Assembly: GCF_001552615.1 (NCBI RefSeq)
Contig: NZ_BCRN01000002.1
Location: 402,301 to 466,300, forward strand
Direction: 5' to 3'
Length of the DNA stretch: 64,000 bases
Source of the DNA: Millisia brevis NBRC 105863
GTDB lineage: Bacteria; Actinomycetota; Actinomycetes; Mycobacteriales; Mycobacteriaceae
The position numbers were made by a program, and so were the translations under genes. Below the pieces are notes generated by a model that was given only the letters and a program-made list of their open reading frames with translations, ran no database searches and was not told where the DNA came from. Positions 40,642 through 50,662 of the stretch are shown here, in pieces; within the stretch, counting starts at the first letter, position 1; every line of letters begins with the position of its first letter.

Positions 40642-42921
40642 TCAGGCGTCGACAGGCTGTCCGGCCTCGGCCGGGGCCTCGGCGGCCTCGTCCTCGACCG
40701 GGATCAGGCTGATCTTGCCGCGGTTGTCGATGTCCGCGATCTCGACGCGCAGCTTGCTGCCGACGTTGACCACGTCCTCGACCTTGTTGATCCGCTTGCC
40801 GCCACCGAGCTTGGAGATGTGCACCAGGCCGTCGCGACCGGGCAGCAGCGAGACGAAGGCACCGAACGCGGTGGTCTTGACCACCGTGCCCAGGAACCGC
40901 TCGCCCACCTTCGGCAGCTGCGGGTTGGCGATGGCGTTGATCTTGTCGATCGCCGCCTGCGCCGACGGGCCGTCCGCCGCACCGACGTAGATGGTGCCGT
41001 CATCCTCGATCGAGATGCTGGCGCCGGTCTCCTCGGTGATCGAGTTGATCATCTTGCCCTTGGGCCCGATCACCTCGCCGATCTTGTCGACCGGCACCTT
41101 GATCGTGGTGATCCGCGGCGCGAACGGGCTCATCTCGTCCGGCTCGTCGATCGCCTCGGCCATGACGTCGAGGATCGTGGTCCGGGCGTCCTTGGCCTGC
41201 GCGAGCGCGGCGGCCAGCACCGTCGACGGGATGCCGTCGAGCTTGGTGTCGAGCTGCAGCGCGGTGACGAAGTCCTTGGTGCCGGCGACCTTGAAGTCCA
41301 TATCGCCGAAGGCGTCCTCGGCGCCGAGGATGTCGGTCAGCGCGACGTAGCGCGTCTCACCGTCGACCTCGTCGGACACCAGGCCCATCGCGATACCCGC
41401 GACCGGGGCCTTCAGCGGCACACCGGCGTTGAGCAGCGACATCGTCGAGGCGCAGACCGAGCCCATCGACGTCGAACCGTTGGACCCGAGAGCCTCGGAG
41501 ACCTGACGGATCGCGTACGGGAACTCCTCGACGCTCGGCAGGACCGGCACGAGGGCGCGCTCGGCGAGAGCGCCGTGGCCGATCTCGCGACGCTTCGGCG
41601 AGCCGACGCGACCGGTCTCACCGGTCGAGTAGGGCGGGAAGTTGTAGTGGTGCATGTACCGCTTGGACGTCTCGGGTCCGAGCGAGTCGATCTGCTGGGC
41701 CATCTTGACCATGTCGAGGGTGGTGACGCCCATGATCTGGGTCTCGCCGCGCTCGAACAGGGCGCTGCCGTGGGCGCGCGGGATCACCGCGACCTCGGCG
41801 GACAGCTCACGGATATCGGTGATGCCGCGACCGTCGATGCGGAACTTGTCCCGCAGGATCCGACCGCGCACCAGCTTCTTGGTCAGCGACCGGAAGGCGG
41901 CGCCGAGCTCCTTCTCGCGGCCCTCGAACTTGGCGCCCAGGCTCTCGAGCACCTCGGCCTTGACGACGTCGAGACGATCCTCGCGTTCGGTCTTGCCGGG
42001 GATGGTCAGCGCCTCGGAGAGGGCGACCTCGGCGGCCGACGCGACCGCGGCGTAGGCGTCCTGCTCGTACGGCGGGAAGAGCGCGAACTCACCGGTCGGC
42101 TTCGCGACGGCGTCGGCGAGCGCCTGCTGGGCCTCGCAGAGCGCCGCGATGAACGGCTTGGCGGCCTCGAGGCCCTCGGCGACAACCGCCTCGGTCGGCG
42201 CCGGAGCACCGCCCGCGACCCGCTCGATGACCTTCTCGGTGGCCTCGGCCTCGACCATCATGATCGCGACGTCGGCGGTGTCACCGGAGCCGGAGACCAC
42301 ACGACCGGCGACGACCATGTCGAAGACGGCGTCCTCGAGCTGCTCGACGGTCGGGAAGGCCACCCACTGCCCCTGCGGGGCGTCCGGGTTGGAGATCAGC
42401 GCGACGCGCACGCCACCGACCGGGCCGGAGAACGGCAGGCCGGCGATCTGGGTGGACGCCGAGGCGGCGTTGATCGCCACCACGTCGTACAGATCCTTGG
42501 GATCGAGGCTCAGGACGGTCACCACGACCTGGATCTCGTTGCGCAGTCCGTCGACGAACGACGGGCGCAGCGGCCGGTCGATCAGTCGACAGGTCAGGAT
42601 CGCGTCGGTGGAGGGGCGGCCCTCGCGGCGGAAGAAGGATCCGGGGATCCGACCCGCGGCGTACATCCGCTCCTCGACGTCGACGGTCAGGGGGAAGAAG
42701 TCGAAGTGGTCCTTCGGCGCCTTGGAGGCGGTGGTCGCCGACAGGAGCATGGTCTCCTCGTCGAGGTAGGCCACCACGGAGCCCGCCGCCTGGCGGGCCA
42801 GCCGACCGCTCTCGAAACGGATCGTGCGCGTGCCGAACGCTCCGTTGTCGATGGTGGCGGTCGATTCGTACACACCTTCGTCGGTCTCGACGGCGGTGGT
42901 ACCGGATTGGGTCTGAGTCAT
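40642..42921 (-). CDS. pnp: polyribonucleotide nucleotidyltransferase (PNPase)
   Basis: PNPase is a phosphorolytic 3'–5' exonuclease and RNA-tailing enzyme. In actinobacteria it can also work on ppGpp. The 759-residue protein has two RNase PH halves (around residues 20–250 and 345–580, with [14 protein letters not shown] and [11 protein letters not shown]), a KH domain with GXXG as IGPKGK, and an S1 domain ([28 protein letters not shown]) at the C-terminus. The start at 42921 gives the family N-terminus. A hairpin at 42953–42972 lies in the long leader, and a TACACT −10 element is at 43248–43253. Confidence 0.98.
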   Translation of the reverse strand: MTQTQSGTTAVETDEGVYESTATIDNGAFGTRTIRFESGRLARQAAGSVVAYLDEETMLLSATTASKAPKDHFDFFPLTVDVEERMYAAGRIPGSFFRREGRPSTDAILTCRLIDRPLRPSFVDGLRNEIQVVVTVLSLDPKDLYDVVAINAASASTQIAGLPFSGPVGGVRVALISNPDAPQGQWVAFPTVEQLEDAVFDMVVAGRVVSGSGDTADVAIMMVEAEATEKVIERVAGGAPAPTEAVVAEGLEAAKPFIAALCEAQQALADAVAKPTGEFALFPPYEQDAYAAVASAAEVALSEALTIPGKTEREDRLDVVKAEVLESLGAKFEGREKELGAAFRSLTKKLVRGRILRDKFRIDGRGITDIRELSAEVAVIPRAHGSALFERGETQIMGVTTLDMVKMAQQIDSLGPETSKRYMHHYNFPPYSTGETGRVGSPKRREIGHGALAERALVPVLPSVEEFPYAIRQVSEALGSNGSTSMGSVCASTMSLLNAGVPLKAPVAGIAMGLVSDEVDGETRYVALTDILGAEDAFGDMDFKVAGTKDFVTALQLDTKLDGIPSTVLAAALAQAKDARTTILDVMAEAIDEPDEMSPFAPRITTIKVPVDKIGEVIGPKGKMINSITEETGASISIEDDGTIYVGAADGPSAQAAIDKINAIANPQLPKVGERFLGTVVKTTAFGAFVSLLPGRDGLVHISKLGGGKRINKVEDVVNVGSKLRVEIADIDNRGKISLIPVEDEAAEAPAEAGQPVDA

Positions 42922-42952
42922 CTTTGCTTTTCTGTCCTCTCGTCTTCGCGGT

Positions 42953-42972
42953 CGCTCACACCCGAGTGAGCG
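42953..42972 (-). promoter_or_regulatory. hairpin in the pnp leader
   Basis: CGCTCAC and GTGAGCG form a seven-base perfect stem with a six-base loop, 32 bases before the pnp ATG. PNPase autoregulates through cleavage of its own leader hairpin in enterobacteria; an analogous role here is only a suggestion. Confidence 0.4.
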
Positions 42973-43247
42973 CACCGCTGTCGACCCGAGGGCCGGCCCT
43001 TCTCCGGCCGGAGTCCGTGCGCAGGGGCGGCCGTCGATCGAAGTTCACCGGCGAGCGCGACGCCCGCCGAGGAACCACTACCGAAGACCGACTCCGCGAC
43101 AACACCCTCGGGGTTCGGCATGTCATGCCGGTGCCGCCACGCCTCGGCTGCGGGTTCGACCGAACATCGCGGTCGAGCGCATCCGGCGGGTGGCGAGTCG
43201 GCGCGGTCCTCGACCGCACCGACGCAGCACAAATGGCCGACGGGTCC

Positions 43248-43253
43248 AGTGTA
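43248..43253 (-). promoter_or_regulatory. pnp promoter −10 element
   Basis: On the minus strand this reads TACACT, a good SigA −10, identical to that of rpsO. The −35 region (about 43271–43276, CACGGA) is weak. It would start a leader of about 320 bases before pnp. Confidence 0.45.
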
Positions 43254-43340
43254 GGCACTCCCGCCGGCCATCCGTGTGCGACCCACGGCTCGGGCGCCGT
43301 GGTGAAGGAAACGAATCTCAATCGTCCGATCGATTGGTGA

Positions 43341-43610
43341 TCAGCGACGCAGCCCCAACCGCTCGATCAGGGTGCGGTACCGCGCCACATCGATCTGCTG
43401 GACGTACTTCAGCAGCCGACGCCGACGACCGACCAGCAGCAGCAGTCCGCGCCGCGAGTGGTGGTCGTGACGGTGGGTCTTGAGGTGCTCGGTCAGATCG
43501 GTGATCCGACGGGTGAGCAGCGCGATCTGCGCCTCCGGGGACCCGGTGTCGGTCTCGTGCAGGCCGTACTCGGCCAGAATCTGCTTCTTGTCGGCAGTGG
43601 ACAACGCCAC
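43341..43610 (-). CDS. rpsO: 30S ribosomal protein S15
   Basis: S15 binds the central 16S rRNA junction and bridges the subunits. The 89-residue length and sequence are exact for the family: [40 protein letters not shown] and [23 protein letters not shown]. The GTG at 43610 is supported by length and by CAGGAG upstream. rpsO precedes pnp as in nearly all bacteria; S15 often represses its own leader. Confidence 0.98.
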   Translation of the reverse strand: MALSTADKKQILAEYGLHETDTGSPEAQIALLTRRITDLTEHLKTHRHDHHSRRGLLLLVGRRRRLLKYVQQIDVARYRTLIERLGLRR

Positions 43611-43700
43611 AGTCTTCACTCCTGGTACTGACGTCCGCGCGCTGATTCGGCCGGTGGGCCGGGGTGCGGCCGCCGCGAACCGCAGCACACACCGCCGAAC

Positions 43701-43706
43701 AGTGTA
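43701..43706 (-). promoter_or_regulatory. rpsO promoter −10 element
   Basis: The minus-strand sequence is TACACT, followed by GTTCGGCGG. Transcription would start near 43694 and give an 80–85 base leader, long enough for S15 autoregulation. The −35 region is not clear. Confidence 0.5.
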
Positions 43707-44019
43707 GCAGTCGCCCGGCCGCGACCCTCCTGCGCGAATGACCGGGGCCCGTGCAGCGCGGGCGCCGATCATCTCCCGCGCGACGACTCCCCCACCCCTG
43801 CGCCGGGCGGCTCCGACAGCCTTATCCGATTCGTTATCTTCGGGCGAAGCGTCGGATATCGCACCGTCGCCGCAGGTGGCCCGCCCGATGCACGCACGCC
43901 ACACCAGCCCCCGGCACGGAGTACCCCGATCTCGTTCGACCAGATTTTCCGTTTCCGGATGCGGCCCGGACGCCACAGGTTTACCTTTTGACCAGCACAG
44001 CCCGAGCGGGGCAGCGCCG

Positions 44020-44036
44020 AGGTCCAATCTGGACCT
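44020..44036. promoter_or_regulatory. inverted repeat upstream of the oligopeptide importer
   Basis: AGGTCCA and TGGACCT, perfect seven-base arms separated by ATC, lie 97 bases before the TTG start at 44133. This is a candidate repressor site; no regulator gene is adjacent. Confidence 0.4.
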
Positions 44037-44132
44037 CCTGACGATCTGGATACACGGATGGGGCCGTGTGCCGACGTGAGCTGGTGTCGACACTTTTCTC
44101 GGCGCGCCATCCGGTCATGGGAGGCGATCGCA

Positions 44133-45779
44133 TTGCGCACCAATGGAATTTTCGGCCGCAGACGCGCTTCACGCGTCGCCGCGAGTATCGGTTCACTGGC
44201 GTTGGTGATCGGCCTGGCCGCCGCCTGCGGCGGTGGCGGCACCGGTGGCGGCGGGGAGTCCGGCGGTACCTACAGCTACCAGCTCGGCGAACCGGAAAAC
44301 CCATTCCTGCCTGCGAATACCACCGAATCCGAGGGGCACAAGGTGCTGACGGCCCTGTGGACCCAGCTGGTCACCTTCGACCAGGACGGGAATCTCACCT
44401 ACGACGGCGTCGCCGAGTCGGTGACCTCCGACGACAACACCACCTGGACGGTCACCCTCAAACCGGACTGGACCTTTCACGACGGCACCCCGGTGACCGC
44501 GGAAAGCTATGTGCGCGCGTGGAATTACGGCGCGCTGAGCACCAACGCGCAGGGCGCCTCCTATTTCTTCGAGAACATCCAGGGCTACGACGACCTGCAG
44601 GCGCCCGAGGACGGGCAGCCGGCCGCGACCGAAATGTCCGGACTGCGGGCCACCGACGATTCGACGATCACCGTCACCCTGAAGGAGCCCTTCTCGATCT
44701 ACCCGGTGACCCTGGGATACACCGCTTTCGATCCGCTTCCCGACGCCTTCTTCAACGATCCGACCGGCTTCGGTCGCCGCCCGATCGGCAACGGCCCGTT
44801 CATGGCGCAGGAGGACTGGGTCCCGAATCAGGGCTTCACCGTCGTGCGGTACGACAACTACTCCGGTTCCGAGCCCGCACAGGCCGACGGCGTCGAGTTC
44901 CGGGTGTACACCGAACCGACCACGGCCTACAACGATGTGCAGGCCGGGAACCTCGACTTGATGAAGACGCTGCCGCCGGACGCCCTGGGGACCGCCGAGC
45001 AGACCTTCGGTGACCGCTACCTGCAGGAACCGCGGCCGAGTATCACCTCGCTGGCCTTCCCGACCTATGACCAGAGATATGCCGATCCGCGTGTTCGCCA
45101 GGCGATTTCGATGGGGATCGACCGGGGCGCCATCGCCGAGTCCATCTTCCTGGGCAGCCGCACAGCCGCGCGATCGTTCGTCTCCCCGGTGGTGGAGGGC
45201 TATCGCGAGGACGCCTGCGCCACCACCTGTGACCTCAATGTCGAGCAGGCGAACCAGTTGCTGGACGAGGCCGGGTTCGACCGCAGCCAACCGATCGACC
45301 TGTGGTTCAACGCAGGTGGCGGGCACGAGGAGTGGATGCTCGCCCTGGGCAACCAGTTGCGCACCAACCTCGGCGTGGAGTTCAACCTCCGAGGGGATCT
45401 GCAGTTCGCGCAGTACCTTCCGCTGCAGGACGAACGGGGAATGACCGGCCCGTTCCGCGCGGGCTGGATCATGGACTACCCGTCGATGTACAGCTTCCTG
45501 CAGCCGCTGTACGGCACGGCCGCCTTGGCTCCCGCGGGTTCGAATGTCACCTTCTACAGCAGCCCGGCGTTCGACCAGGCGATCTCCGACGGCAACAATG
45601 CCCCCGATGTGGATGCCGCGACCGCCGAATATCAACGGGCGGAAGACATTCTGATCACGGACATGCCGGCGACTCCACTGTTCTACGAACTCGACCAGAT
45701 GGTGTGGAGCCCGCGCATTTCGAATATCGAGTACCTGGTCAACGGCGATATCGATCTCGCCGCCGTGACGGTCGACTAG
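44133..45779 (+). CDS. oligopeptide/dipeptide ABC transporter substrate-binding lipoprotein
   Basis: The 548-residue SBP_bac_5 protein binds peptides or similar solutes outside the membrane. The signal peptide ends in LAAAC, giving a lipoprotein after a Gly/Ser tether. Domain sequences include VLTALWTQLVTFDQDG, WTVTLKPDWTFHDGTPVTAESYVRAWNYG and RPIGNGPFMAQEDWV. The start is taken as TTG 44133, with GGGAGGCG seven bases before it; the upstream extension would put arginine-rich residues before the signal peptide. Permease and ATPase genes follow directly, so this is a complete importer. Substrate is inferred only from the family; DppA/OppA-like. Confidence 0.9.
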   Translation: MRTNGIFGRRRASRVAASIGSLALVIGLAAACGGGGTGGGGESGGTYSYQLGEPENPFLPANTTESEGHKVLTALWTQLVTFDQDGNLTYDGVAESVTSDDNTTWTVTLKPDWTFHDGTPVTAESYVRAWNYGALSTNAQGASYFFENIQGYDDLQAPEDGQPAATEMSGLRATDDSTITVTLKEPFSIYPVTLGYTAFDPLPDAFFNDPTGFGRRPIGNGPFMAQEDWVPNQGFTVVRYDNYSGSEPAQADGVEFRVYTEPTTAYNDVQAGNLDLMKTLPPDALGTAEQTFGDRYLQEPRPSITSLAFPTYDQRYADPRVRQAISMGIDRGAIAESIFLGSRTAARSFVSPVVEGYREDACATTCDLNVEQANQLLDEAGFDRSQPIDLWFNAGGGHEEWMLALGNQLRTNLGVEFNLRGDLQFAQYLPLQDERGMTGPFRAGWIMDYPSMYSFLQPLYGTAALAPAGSNVTFYSSPAFDQAISDGNNAPDVDAATAEYQRAEDILITDMPATPLFYELDQMVWSPRISNIEYLVNGDIDLAAVTVD

Positions 45780-45825
45780 CAGCCGCCGCGGTGGGTGAAT
45801 CGGACGAGTCGGAGGGGGTGACGCG

Positions 45826-46749
45826 ATGACACGCTATGTGATCCGCCGTCTGCTGTTGGCCATCCCGGTGTTGATCGGGGCCTCGTTCCTGATCTTCGCG
45901 ATGGTCTATGCGCTGCCGGGCGATCCGATCCGGGCGCTGGCCGGTGATCGTCCGCTCACCCCCGCGGTGCAGGCGCAATTGCGCGCCCAGTACAACCTCG
46001 ACGACAACCTGTTCGTGCAGTACGCCAAATACATCGGAGCCCTGCTGCAGGGGAACCTCGGCACCGACTTCAGCGGTCGGCCGGTGCTCGACATCATCGA
46101 GCAGCGGCTGCCGGTGACCATTCGGCTGACGATCGTGGCGGTGGTCTTCGAGACGATGTTCGGCATCATCGCGGGCGTCCTGGCCGCGCTGAACCGGGGT
46201 AGGTTCCTGGACAACCTGGTCCTGGTGTCGACCACCGTCCTGGTCGCGGTGCCGGTCTTCGTGCTCGGCTTCATCGCCCAGTACACCTTCGGGTTCAAGC
46301 TGGGCTGGTTCCCGATCGCCGGCATCAACCAGGGGTGGTACAGCTATCTGCTGCCCGGCCTGGTGTTGGCGGCATTGTCGATGGCCTACGTGGCCCGGCT
46401 GACGCGCACGGCGATGGTCGAGGCGATGCGCGCGGACTACATTCGCACCGCCCGGGCCAAGGGGGTGGGCGAACGTCGCATCGTCTTCCGCCATGCGTTG
46501 CGCAACAGTCTTATTCCGGTGGTCACCTTCATCGGCGCGGATATCGGCACCCTGCTCGGCGGGGCGATCGTCACCGAGTCGGTGTTCAACCTGCCGGGTC
46601 TGGGCCGAGCGATCTACGACAGCGTGCGCGCGCAGGAGGGTGCGGTGATCGTCGGCATCGTCACGCTGATGGTCTTCTTCTACATCTTCTTCAACCTGGT
46701 GGTAGACGTGCTGTACGCGGTGATCGATCCCCGCATCCGATACGAGTAA
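45826..46749 (+). CDS. oligopeptide ABC transporter permease (DppB/OppB type)
   Basis: The 307-residue permease starts MTRYVIRRLLLAIPVLIGASFLIFAMVYALPGDP, the characteristic N-terminus of DppB/OppB. It has about six spans and an EAA loop in ADYIRTARAKGVGERRIVFRHALRNSLIPVV. GGAGGGGG precedes ATG 45826. It pairs with the next permease in one importer. Confidence 0.92.
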   Translation: MTRYVIRRLLLAIPVLIGASFLIFAMVYALPGDPIRALAGDRPLTPAVQAQLRAQYNLDDNLFVQYAKYIGALLQGNLGTDFSGRPVLDIIEQRLPVTIRLTIVAVVFETMFGIIAGVLAALNRGRFLDNLVLVSTTVLVAVPVFVLGFIAQYTFGFKLGWFPIAGINQGWYSYLLPGLVLAALSMAYVARLTRTAMVEAMRADYIRTARAKGVGERRIVFRHALRNSLIPVVTFIGADIGTLLGGAIVTESVFNLPGLGRAIYDSVRAQEGAVIVGIVTLMVFFYIFFNLVVDVLYAVIDPRIRYE

Positions 46750-46758
46750 GGCGTCGTC

Positions 46759-47691
46759 ATGACCGATCCCCACAAGCCGCTCGAGGACCCCCACGACGCC
46801 GTGGTCGCCGCGGTGGTCACCATCGAGGAGCCGATACCGGCCGGCCAGGACAGCCTGTGGCGCAACGCCTGGCGCTATCTGCGGCGCAGTCCGCTGTTCA
46901 TCATCGGCGCGCTCATCATGGTGGTGATGACGGCGATGGCGATCGTGCCGCAGCTCTTTGCCCGCGGGATCGATCCGCGGGACTGCGATCTGAGCCGTTC
47001 GCGGCTGCAGCCGAGCGCGGCGCACTGGTTCGGGACCGACATCCAGGGCTGCGACTACTACGCCAACGTCGTCTTCGGGGCCCGCACGTCGTTGGCGATC
47101 GGTCTGATCACGGTGATCGGCGTCCTGATCGTCGGGGTGCTGATCGGCGGCCTGGCCGGGTACTTCGGCACGTGGATCGACACGATCCTGGCCCGGTTCA
47201 CCGACATCTTCTTCGGGATTCCACTGCTGCTGGGCGCCCTGGTGCTGTTGACCGTGGCGTCGAGTCGCAGCGTCTGGACGGTCTCGCTGGCGCTGACCGT
47301 CTTCGGCTGGATGACCGCGATGCGGTTGGTGCGCTCGTCGGTGATCTCGATCAAGGGCAACGACTACGTCCTGGCGGCGCAGGCCCTGGGCGCCTCGACC
47401 ACCCGGGTGCTGACCCGACATATCCTGCCGAACGCGCTGGGGCCGGTGCTGGTCTGGGCGACGATCTCGGTGGGCACCTTCATCGCCGCCGAGGCGACGC
47501 TGACCTATTTGGGCATCGGTCTGCAGGCGCCGGAGATCTCCTGGGGACTGCAGATCAACAGCGGGCAGAACCTGCTGTCGACGTCGCCGTATCTGGTCTT
47601 CTTCCCCGCCGTCTTCCTGTCGGTGACCGTGCTCGGATTCATGATGGTCGGCGACGCTCTGCAGGACGCGCTCGACCCGAAGCGGAGGTAG
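46759..47691 (+). CDS. oligopeptide ABC transporter permease (DppC/OppC type)
   Basis: The 310-residue permease has a long N-terminal cytoplasmic leader, typical of DppC/OppC, then NAWRYLRRSPLFIIGALIMVV. The EAA loop is GNDYVLAAQALGASTTRVLTRHILPNALGPVLV. It begins nine bases after dppB-type gene and ends two bases before the ATPase gene. Confidence 0.92.
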   Translation: MTDPHKPLEDPHDAVVAAVVTIEEPIPAGQDSLWRNAWRYLRRSPLFIIGALIMVVMTAMAIVPQLFARGIDPRDCDLSRSRLQPSAAHWFGTDIQGCDYYANVVFGARTSLAIGLITVIGVLIVGVLIGGLAGYFGTWIDTILARFTDIFFGIPLLLGALVLLTVASSRSVWTVSLALTVFGWMTAMRLVRSSVISIKGNDYVLAAQALGASTTRVLTRHILPNALGPVLVWATISVGTFIAAEATLTYLGIGLQAPEISWGLQINSGQNLLSTSPYLVFFPAVFLSVTVLGFMMVGDALQDALDPKRR

Positions 47692-47693
47692 CC

Positions 47694-49418
47694 GTGAACG
47701 ACATTCGGATAACCACGTCCGACTCCGCGGCCGATGCGGCGAGCCCGATGCTGCGGATCCGGGACCTGACCGTCGATTTCACCGTTCCCGGTGGGACGGC
47801 GCGCGCGGTCTCGTCGGTCGATCTCGATCTCGCGCGCGGCGAGGTGCTGGCTCTGGTGGGCGAGTCGGGCTCGGGAAAATCGACCACCGCCATGGCGATT
47901 CCGGGCCTGCTCGGCGACTCGGCGACCGTCGCCGGCAGCATCACGCTCGACGGGCAGGAATTGGTCGGGGCGTCGGAGAAGACCCTCACCGCGATACGGG
48001 GTGAAAAGGTCGCGGTGGTCTTCCAGGAGCCGATGACCGCCCTGAACCCGGTCTACACCATCGGCTGGCAGATCGCCGAGGCGATCCGGATGCATCGCAG
48101 GGTGTCCAAGGACGAGGCCAAGGCGCAGGCGATCACGCTGCTGAAACTGGTCGACATGCCCGAACCGGAGAAGCGGATCGGGTACTACCCGCACCAATTG
48201 TCCGGCGGTCAGCGGCAGCGCGCGATGATCGCCCAGGCCCTCGCCTGCGATCCGGAGTTGCTGATCGCGGACGAGCCGACCACGGCGCTCGACGTGACGG
48301 TGCAGGCCGAAATCCTCGATCTGATGCGCGATCTGCGCAGCCGGGTGGACGCGGCGATCCTGCTGATCACCCACGACATGGGCGTGGTCGCCGATATGGC
48401 CGACCGGATCATGGTGATGAAGGACGGCCGGGTGGTCGAGTCGGGTACCGCCGACAAGATCTTTCACCACGCCGACGATCCCTATACCCGGTCGCTGCTC
48501 GAGGCGGTCCCCCATCTCGGCTCCTCGGTGACCGGGACGGTGGAGGCCGCCACGGCCGAGCCCCGGCAGGTCACTCCGGCGTTCTCGCTCGACGGGGCGG
48601 TGGTCGAATTCTCCGGCCGCCGTTCCCTCTTCCGCGCGGTCGACGACATCAGCCTGGCCGTCCACCCGGGCGAAGTGGTGGGCCTGGTCGGCGAGTCGGG
48701 GTCCGGTAAGTCGACCGTCGGCAAGGTGGCGGTCGGCCTGGTCACACTGGCCGAGGGCACCGCGACGCTCGGCGGCGTCGACATCACCCGGATCAAGAAT
48801 CGCCACCTGCGGCCCCTGCGCAGCAAGGTGGGCTTCATCTTTCAGGATCCGGGCTCGTCGCTGGACCCCCGCTGGCCGGTGGGCCAGTCGATCGCCGAGC
48901 CGTTGGAGTTGCATACCCGACTGGGTCGGGCGGAGCGGGAGAAGCGGGTCTCCGAACTGCTCGATCGGGTGCGCATCCCGGCGTCGATGCGCAACCGCTA
49001 TCCGCACCAGCTGTCCGGTGGGCAGCGGCAGCGCATCGGTGTGGCGCGAGCGCTCGCGCTCGATCCGGCCCTGCTGATCGCGGACGAGCCGACCTCCGCG
49101 CTCGACGTCTCCGTCCAGGTCGCCGTCCTGGATCTGCTGCGCGAGTTGCAGGCCGACCAGGGCTTCGCCTGTCTGTTCATCAGCCACGACCTCGCGGTCG
49201 TCGAGCAGATGGCCGACCGGGTGGTGGTCATGCGGTCCGGGAAGATCGTCGAATCCGGCACGACGGCGCAGGTTCTCACCGATCCCCGGGAGCTCTACAC
49301 CAAGGAGTTGCTGGCCGCGGTGCCGGTTCCGGATCCCGAACAGCAGGCGCAGCGGCGGCGGGCCCGCGCCGAGCTGGCGGCTGCCGCGGCGGCGACCACG
49401 GTGGCCGAGGGCGCCTGA
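47694..49418 (+). CDS. fused double-ATPase of oligopeptide importer (DppD–DppF in one chain)
   Basis: The 574-residue protein contains two full ABC ATPase domains. Domain 1 (about residues 20–260) has Walker [10 protein letters not shown], signature [12 protein letters not shown] and Walker [13 protein letters not shown]. Domain 2 (about residues 305–545) has a second [21 protein letters not shown] and [12 protein letters not shown]. In many bacteria these are separate DppD and DppF proteins. The GTG at 47694 overlaps the binding-site sequence GGAGGTAG at the end of the permease gene. The C-terminus is Ala-rich. A strong terminator follows. Confidence 0.93.
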   Translation: MNDIRITTSDSAADAASPMLRIRDLTVDFTVPGGTARAVSSVDLDLARGEVLALVGESGSGKSTTAMAIPGLLGDSATVAGSITLDGQELVGASEKTLTAIRGEKVAVVFQEPMTALNPVYTIGWQIAEAIRMHRRVSKDEAKAQAITLLKLVDMPEPEKRIGYYPHQLSGGQRQRAMIAQALACDPELLIADEPTTALDVTVQAEILDLMRDLRSRVDAAILLITHDMGVVADMADRIMVMKDGRVVESGTADKIFHHADDPYTRSLLEAVPHLGSSVTGTVEAATAEPRQVTPAFSLDGAVVEFSGRRSLFRAVDDISLAVHPGEVVGLVGESGSGKSTVGKVAVGLVTLAEGTATLGGVDITRIKNRHLRPLRSKVGFIFQDPGSSLDPRWPVGQSIAEPLELHTRLGRAEREKRVSELLDRVRIPASMRNRYPHQLSGGQRQRIGVARALALDPALLIADEPTSALDVSVQVAVLDLLRELQADQGFACLFISHDLAVVEQMADRVVVMRSGKIVESGTTAQVLTDPRELYTKELLAAVPVPDPEQQAQRRRARAELAAAAAATTVAEGA

Positions 49419-49499
49419 GGCGCGCGGCCGAGCCCGAGGCCGGGCAGCGGCGTCGCCCCCGGCCGACCCCGCCGACGCCCGAGCCGTCGTCGCGAAGGT

Positions 49500-49541
49500 C
49501 CGAAGGGTCCCGTGGTCGACGGTGACCGCGGGACCCTTCGG
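49500..49541. terminator. bidirectional terminator between two importers
   Basis: CCGAAGGGTCCCG and CGGGACCCTTCGG make a perfect 13-base stem with a 16-base loop that can pair further (GGTC…GACC). It lies 81 bases after the oligopeptide ATPase stop and ten bases from the stop of the facing ATPase gene. Confidence 0.8.
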
Positions 49542-49550
49542 CGTTCGGTG

Positions 49551-50660
49551 TCAGGCGGGACGTACCACGACCGGCGACGGATCGACGATCACGCGGACCC
49601 GCTCGCCCGGCGCCAGCGCGCCGACCCGCGAACTCGGCTGCTGGGCCATCAGCCGCAGCCCGTCCGGAAGCTCGACGTGCACCCGCGAGATCGGGCCGAG
49701 GAAGCCGACCGACACCACGGTGGCATCGGTGGGCGCCTCGGAGCCGGCGGCGACCGCTTCGACCGAGATCGCCTCCGGGCGGACCATCGCGACACCCTCA
49801 CCCGAGGCGATCGACCCCTCGACCACCGGGATGCGATGCCCGTGCACCTCGGCGACGCCGTCGGAGACCGTCGCGGGGATCGGGTTATTCAGACCGACGA
49901 ACTCCGCGACGAAGGGGCTCGCGGGCGAGGCGTACAGATCCGCCGGCGCCGCCAGCTGCTCGAGCCGTCCGGCGTTCATCACCCCGACGCGGTCCGCGAT
50001 CGCCAGGGCCTCCTCCTGGTCGTGCGTGACGAACAGGGTGGTGGTCCCGACCTCGAGCTGGACGCGGCGAATCTCGTCCCGCAGCTGGGTGCGCACCTTG
50101 GCGTCCAGAGCGGAGAGCGGCTCGTCGAGCAGTAGCACCGACGGCTGGATCGCCAGCGCGCGGGCGAGCGCGACACGCTGTTGCTGACCGCCGGAGAGCT
50201 GATGGGCGAACCGCTCGGCCTGGGTCCCGAGGCCGACGAGCTCGAGCATCTCGCGGGCCCGTTCGACGCGCTTGGCCTTCGCGACCCCGCGCAGCTTCTG
50301 GCCGAAGGCGACGTTGTCGACGACGGTCATATGCGGAAAGAGGCTGTACGCCTGGAAGACCATGCCCATATCGCGCTTATTGGCCGCCACCTTGGTCAGA
50401 TCCTTGCCGCCGACGCGGACGGTACCGCTGGTGGCCTGGTCGAGGCCGGCGAGGATGCGCAGCGCGGTGGTCTTGCCGCAGCCGGACGGCCCGAGCAGGG
50501 CCACCAACTCGCCGCCGCGCAGATGCAGATCCAGGCCGTCGAGGGCCCGCACCGGACCGTAGAGCCGGGTGAGCCCGACGAACTCGACGTCCAGACCGGA
50601 CCGCTCGCCGGCGGCACCGCTGCCGGTCCCCGGTGTTTCGGTGGTGGAACTCGCGGACAT
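49551..50660 (-). CDS. ABC importer ATPase, PotA/FbpC/CysA-type
   Basis: The 369-residue ATPase has Walker A GPSGCGKTT (about residue 58), Q-loop [33 protein letters not shown] and LLLDEPLSALDAKVRTQLRDEIR. A C-terminal TOBE-type domain (about residues 260–369, PIPATVSDG…AMVRPEAISV) follows. It serves the two permeases and binding protein encoded directly upstream. ATG 50660 lies two bases after the preceding stop. Candidate substrates for this class are polyamines, iron(III), thiamine, 2-aminoethylphosphonate or sulfate; none can be chosen. Confidence 0.9.
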   Translation of the reverse strand: MSASSTTETPGTGSGAAGERSGLDVEFVGLTRLYGPVRALDGLDLHLRGGELVALLGPSGCGKTTALRILAGLDQATSGTVRVGGKDLTKVAANKRDMGMVFQAYSLFPHMTVVDNVAFGQKLRGVAKAKRVERAREMLELVGLGTQAERFAHQLSGGQQQRVALARALAIQPSVLLLDEPLSALDAKVRTQLRDEIRRVQLEVGTTTLFVTHDQEEALAIADRVGVMNAGRLEQLAAPADLYASPASPFVAEFVGLNNPIPATVSDGVAEVHGHRIPVVEGSIASGEGVAMVRPEAISVEAVAAGSEAPTDATVVSVGFLGPISRVHVELPDGLRLMAQQPSSRVGALAPGERVRVIVDPSPVVVRPA

Positions 50661-50662
50661 CC

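Larger units (their letters stand above)
42922..43340 (-). other. gene-less 419-base leader between rpsO and pnp
   Basis: I see no credible gene. The stretch holds a pnp promoter −10 (43248–43253), a hairpin near the pnp start (42953–42972) and otherwise unremarkable GC-rich sequence. Reading frames through it lack ribosome binding sites and family features. Confidence 0.6.
43611..44132. other. divergent intergenic region, rpsO and oligopeptide importer
   Basis: The 522 bases contain no supported gene. They hold the rpsO −10 (43701–43706), an inverted repeat AGGTCCA-ATC-TGGACCT at 44020–44036, and an AT-richer patch (about 43800–44100) that presumably carries the importer promoter. Overlapping ORFs here have no binding site or family match. 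Confidence 0.6.

Noticed and set aside
42918..43286. 122-codon frame in the rpsO–pnp gap
   Set aside because: It has no binding site, overlaps the pnp start and shows no recognisable sequence; treated as non-coding leader.
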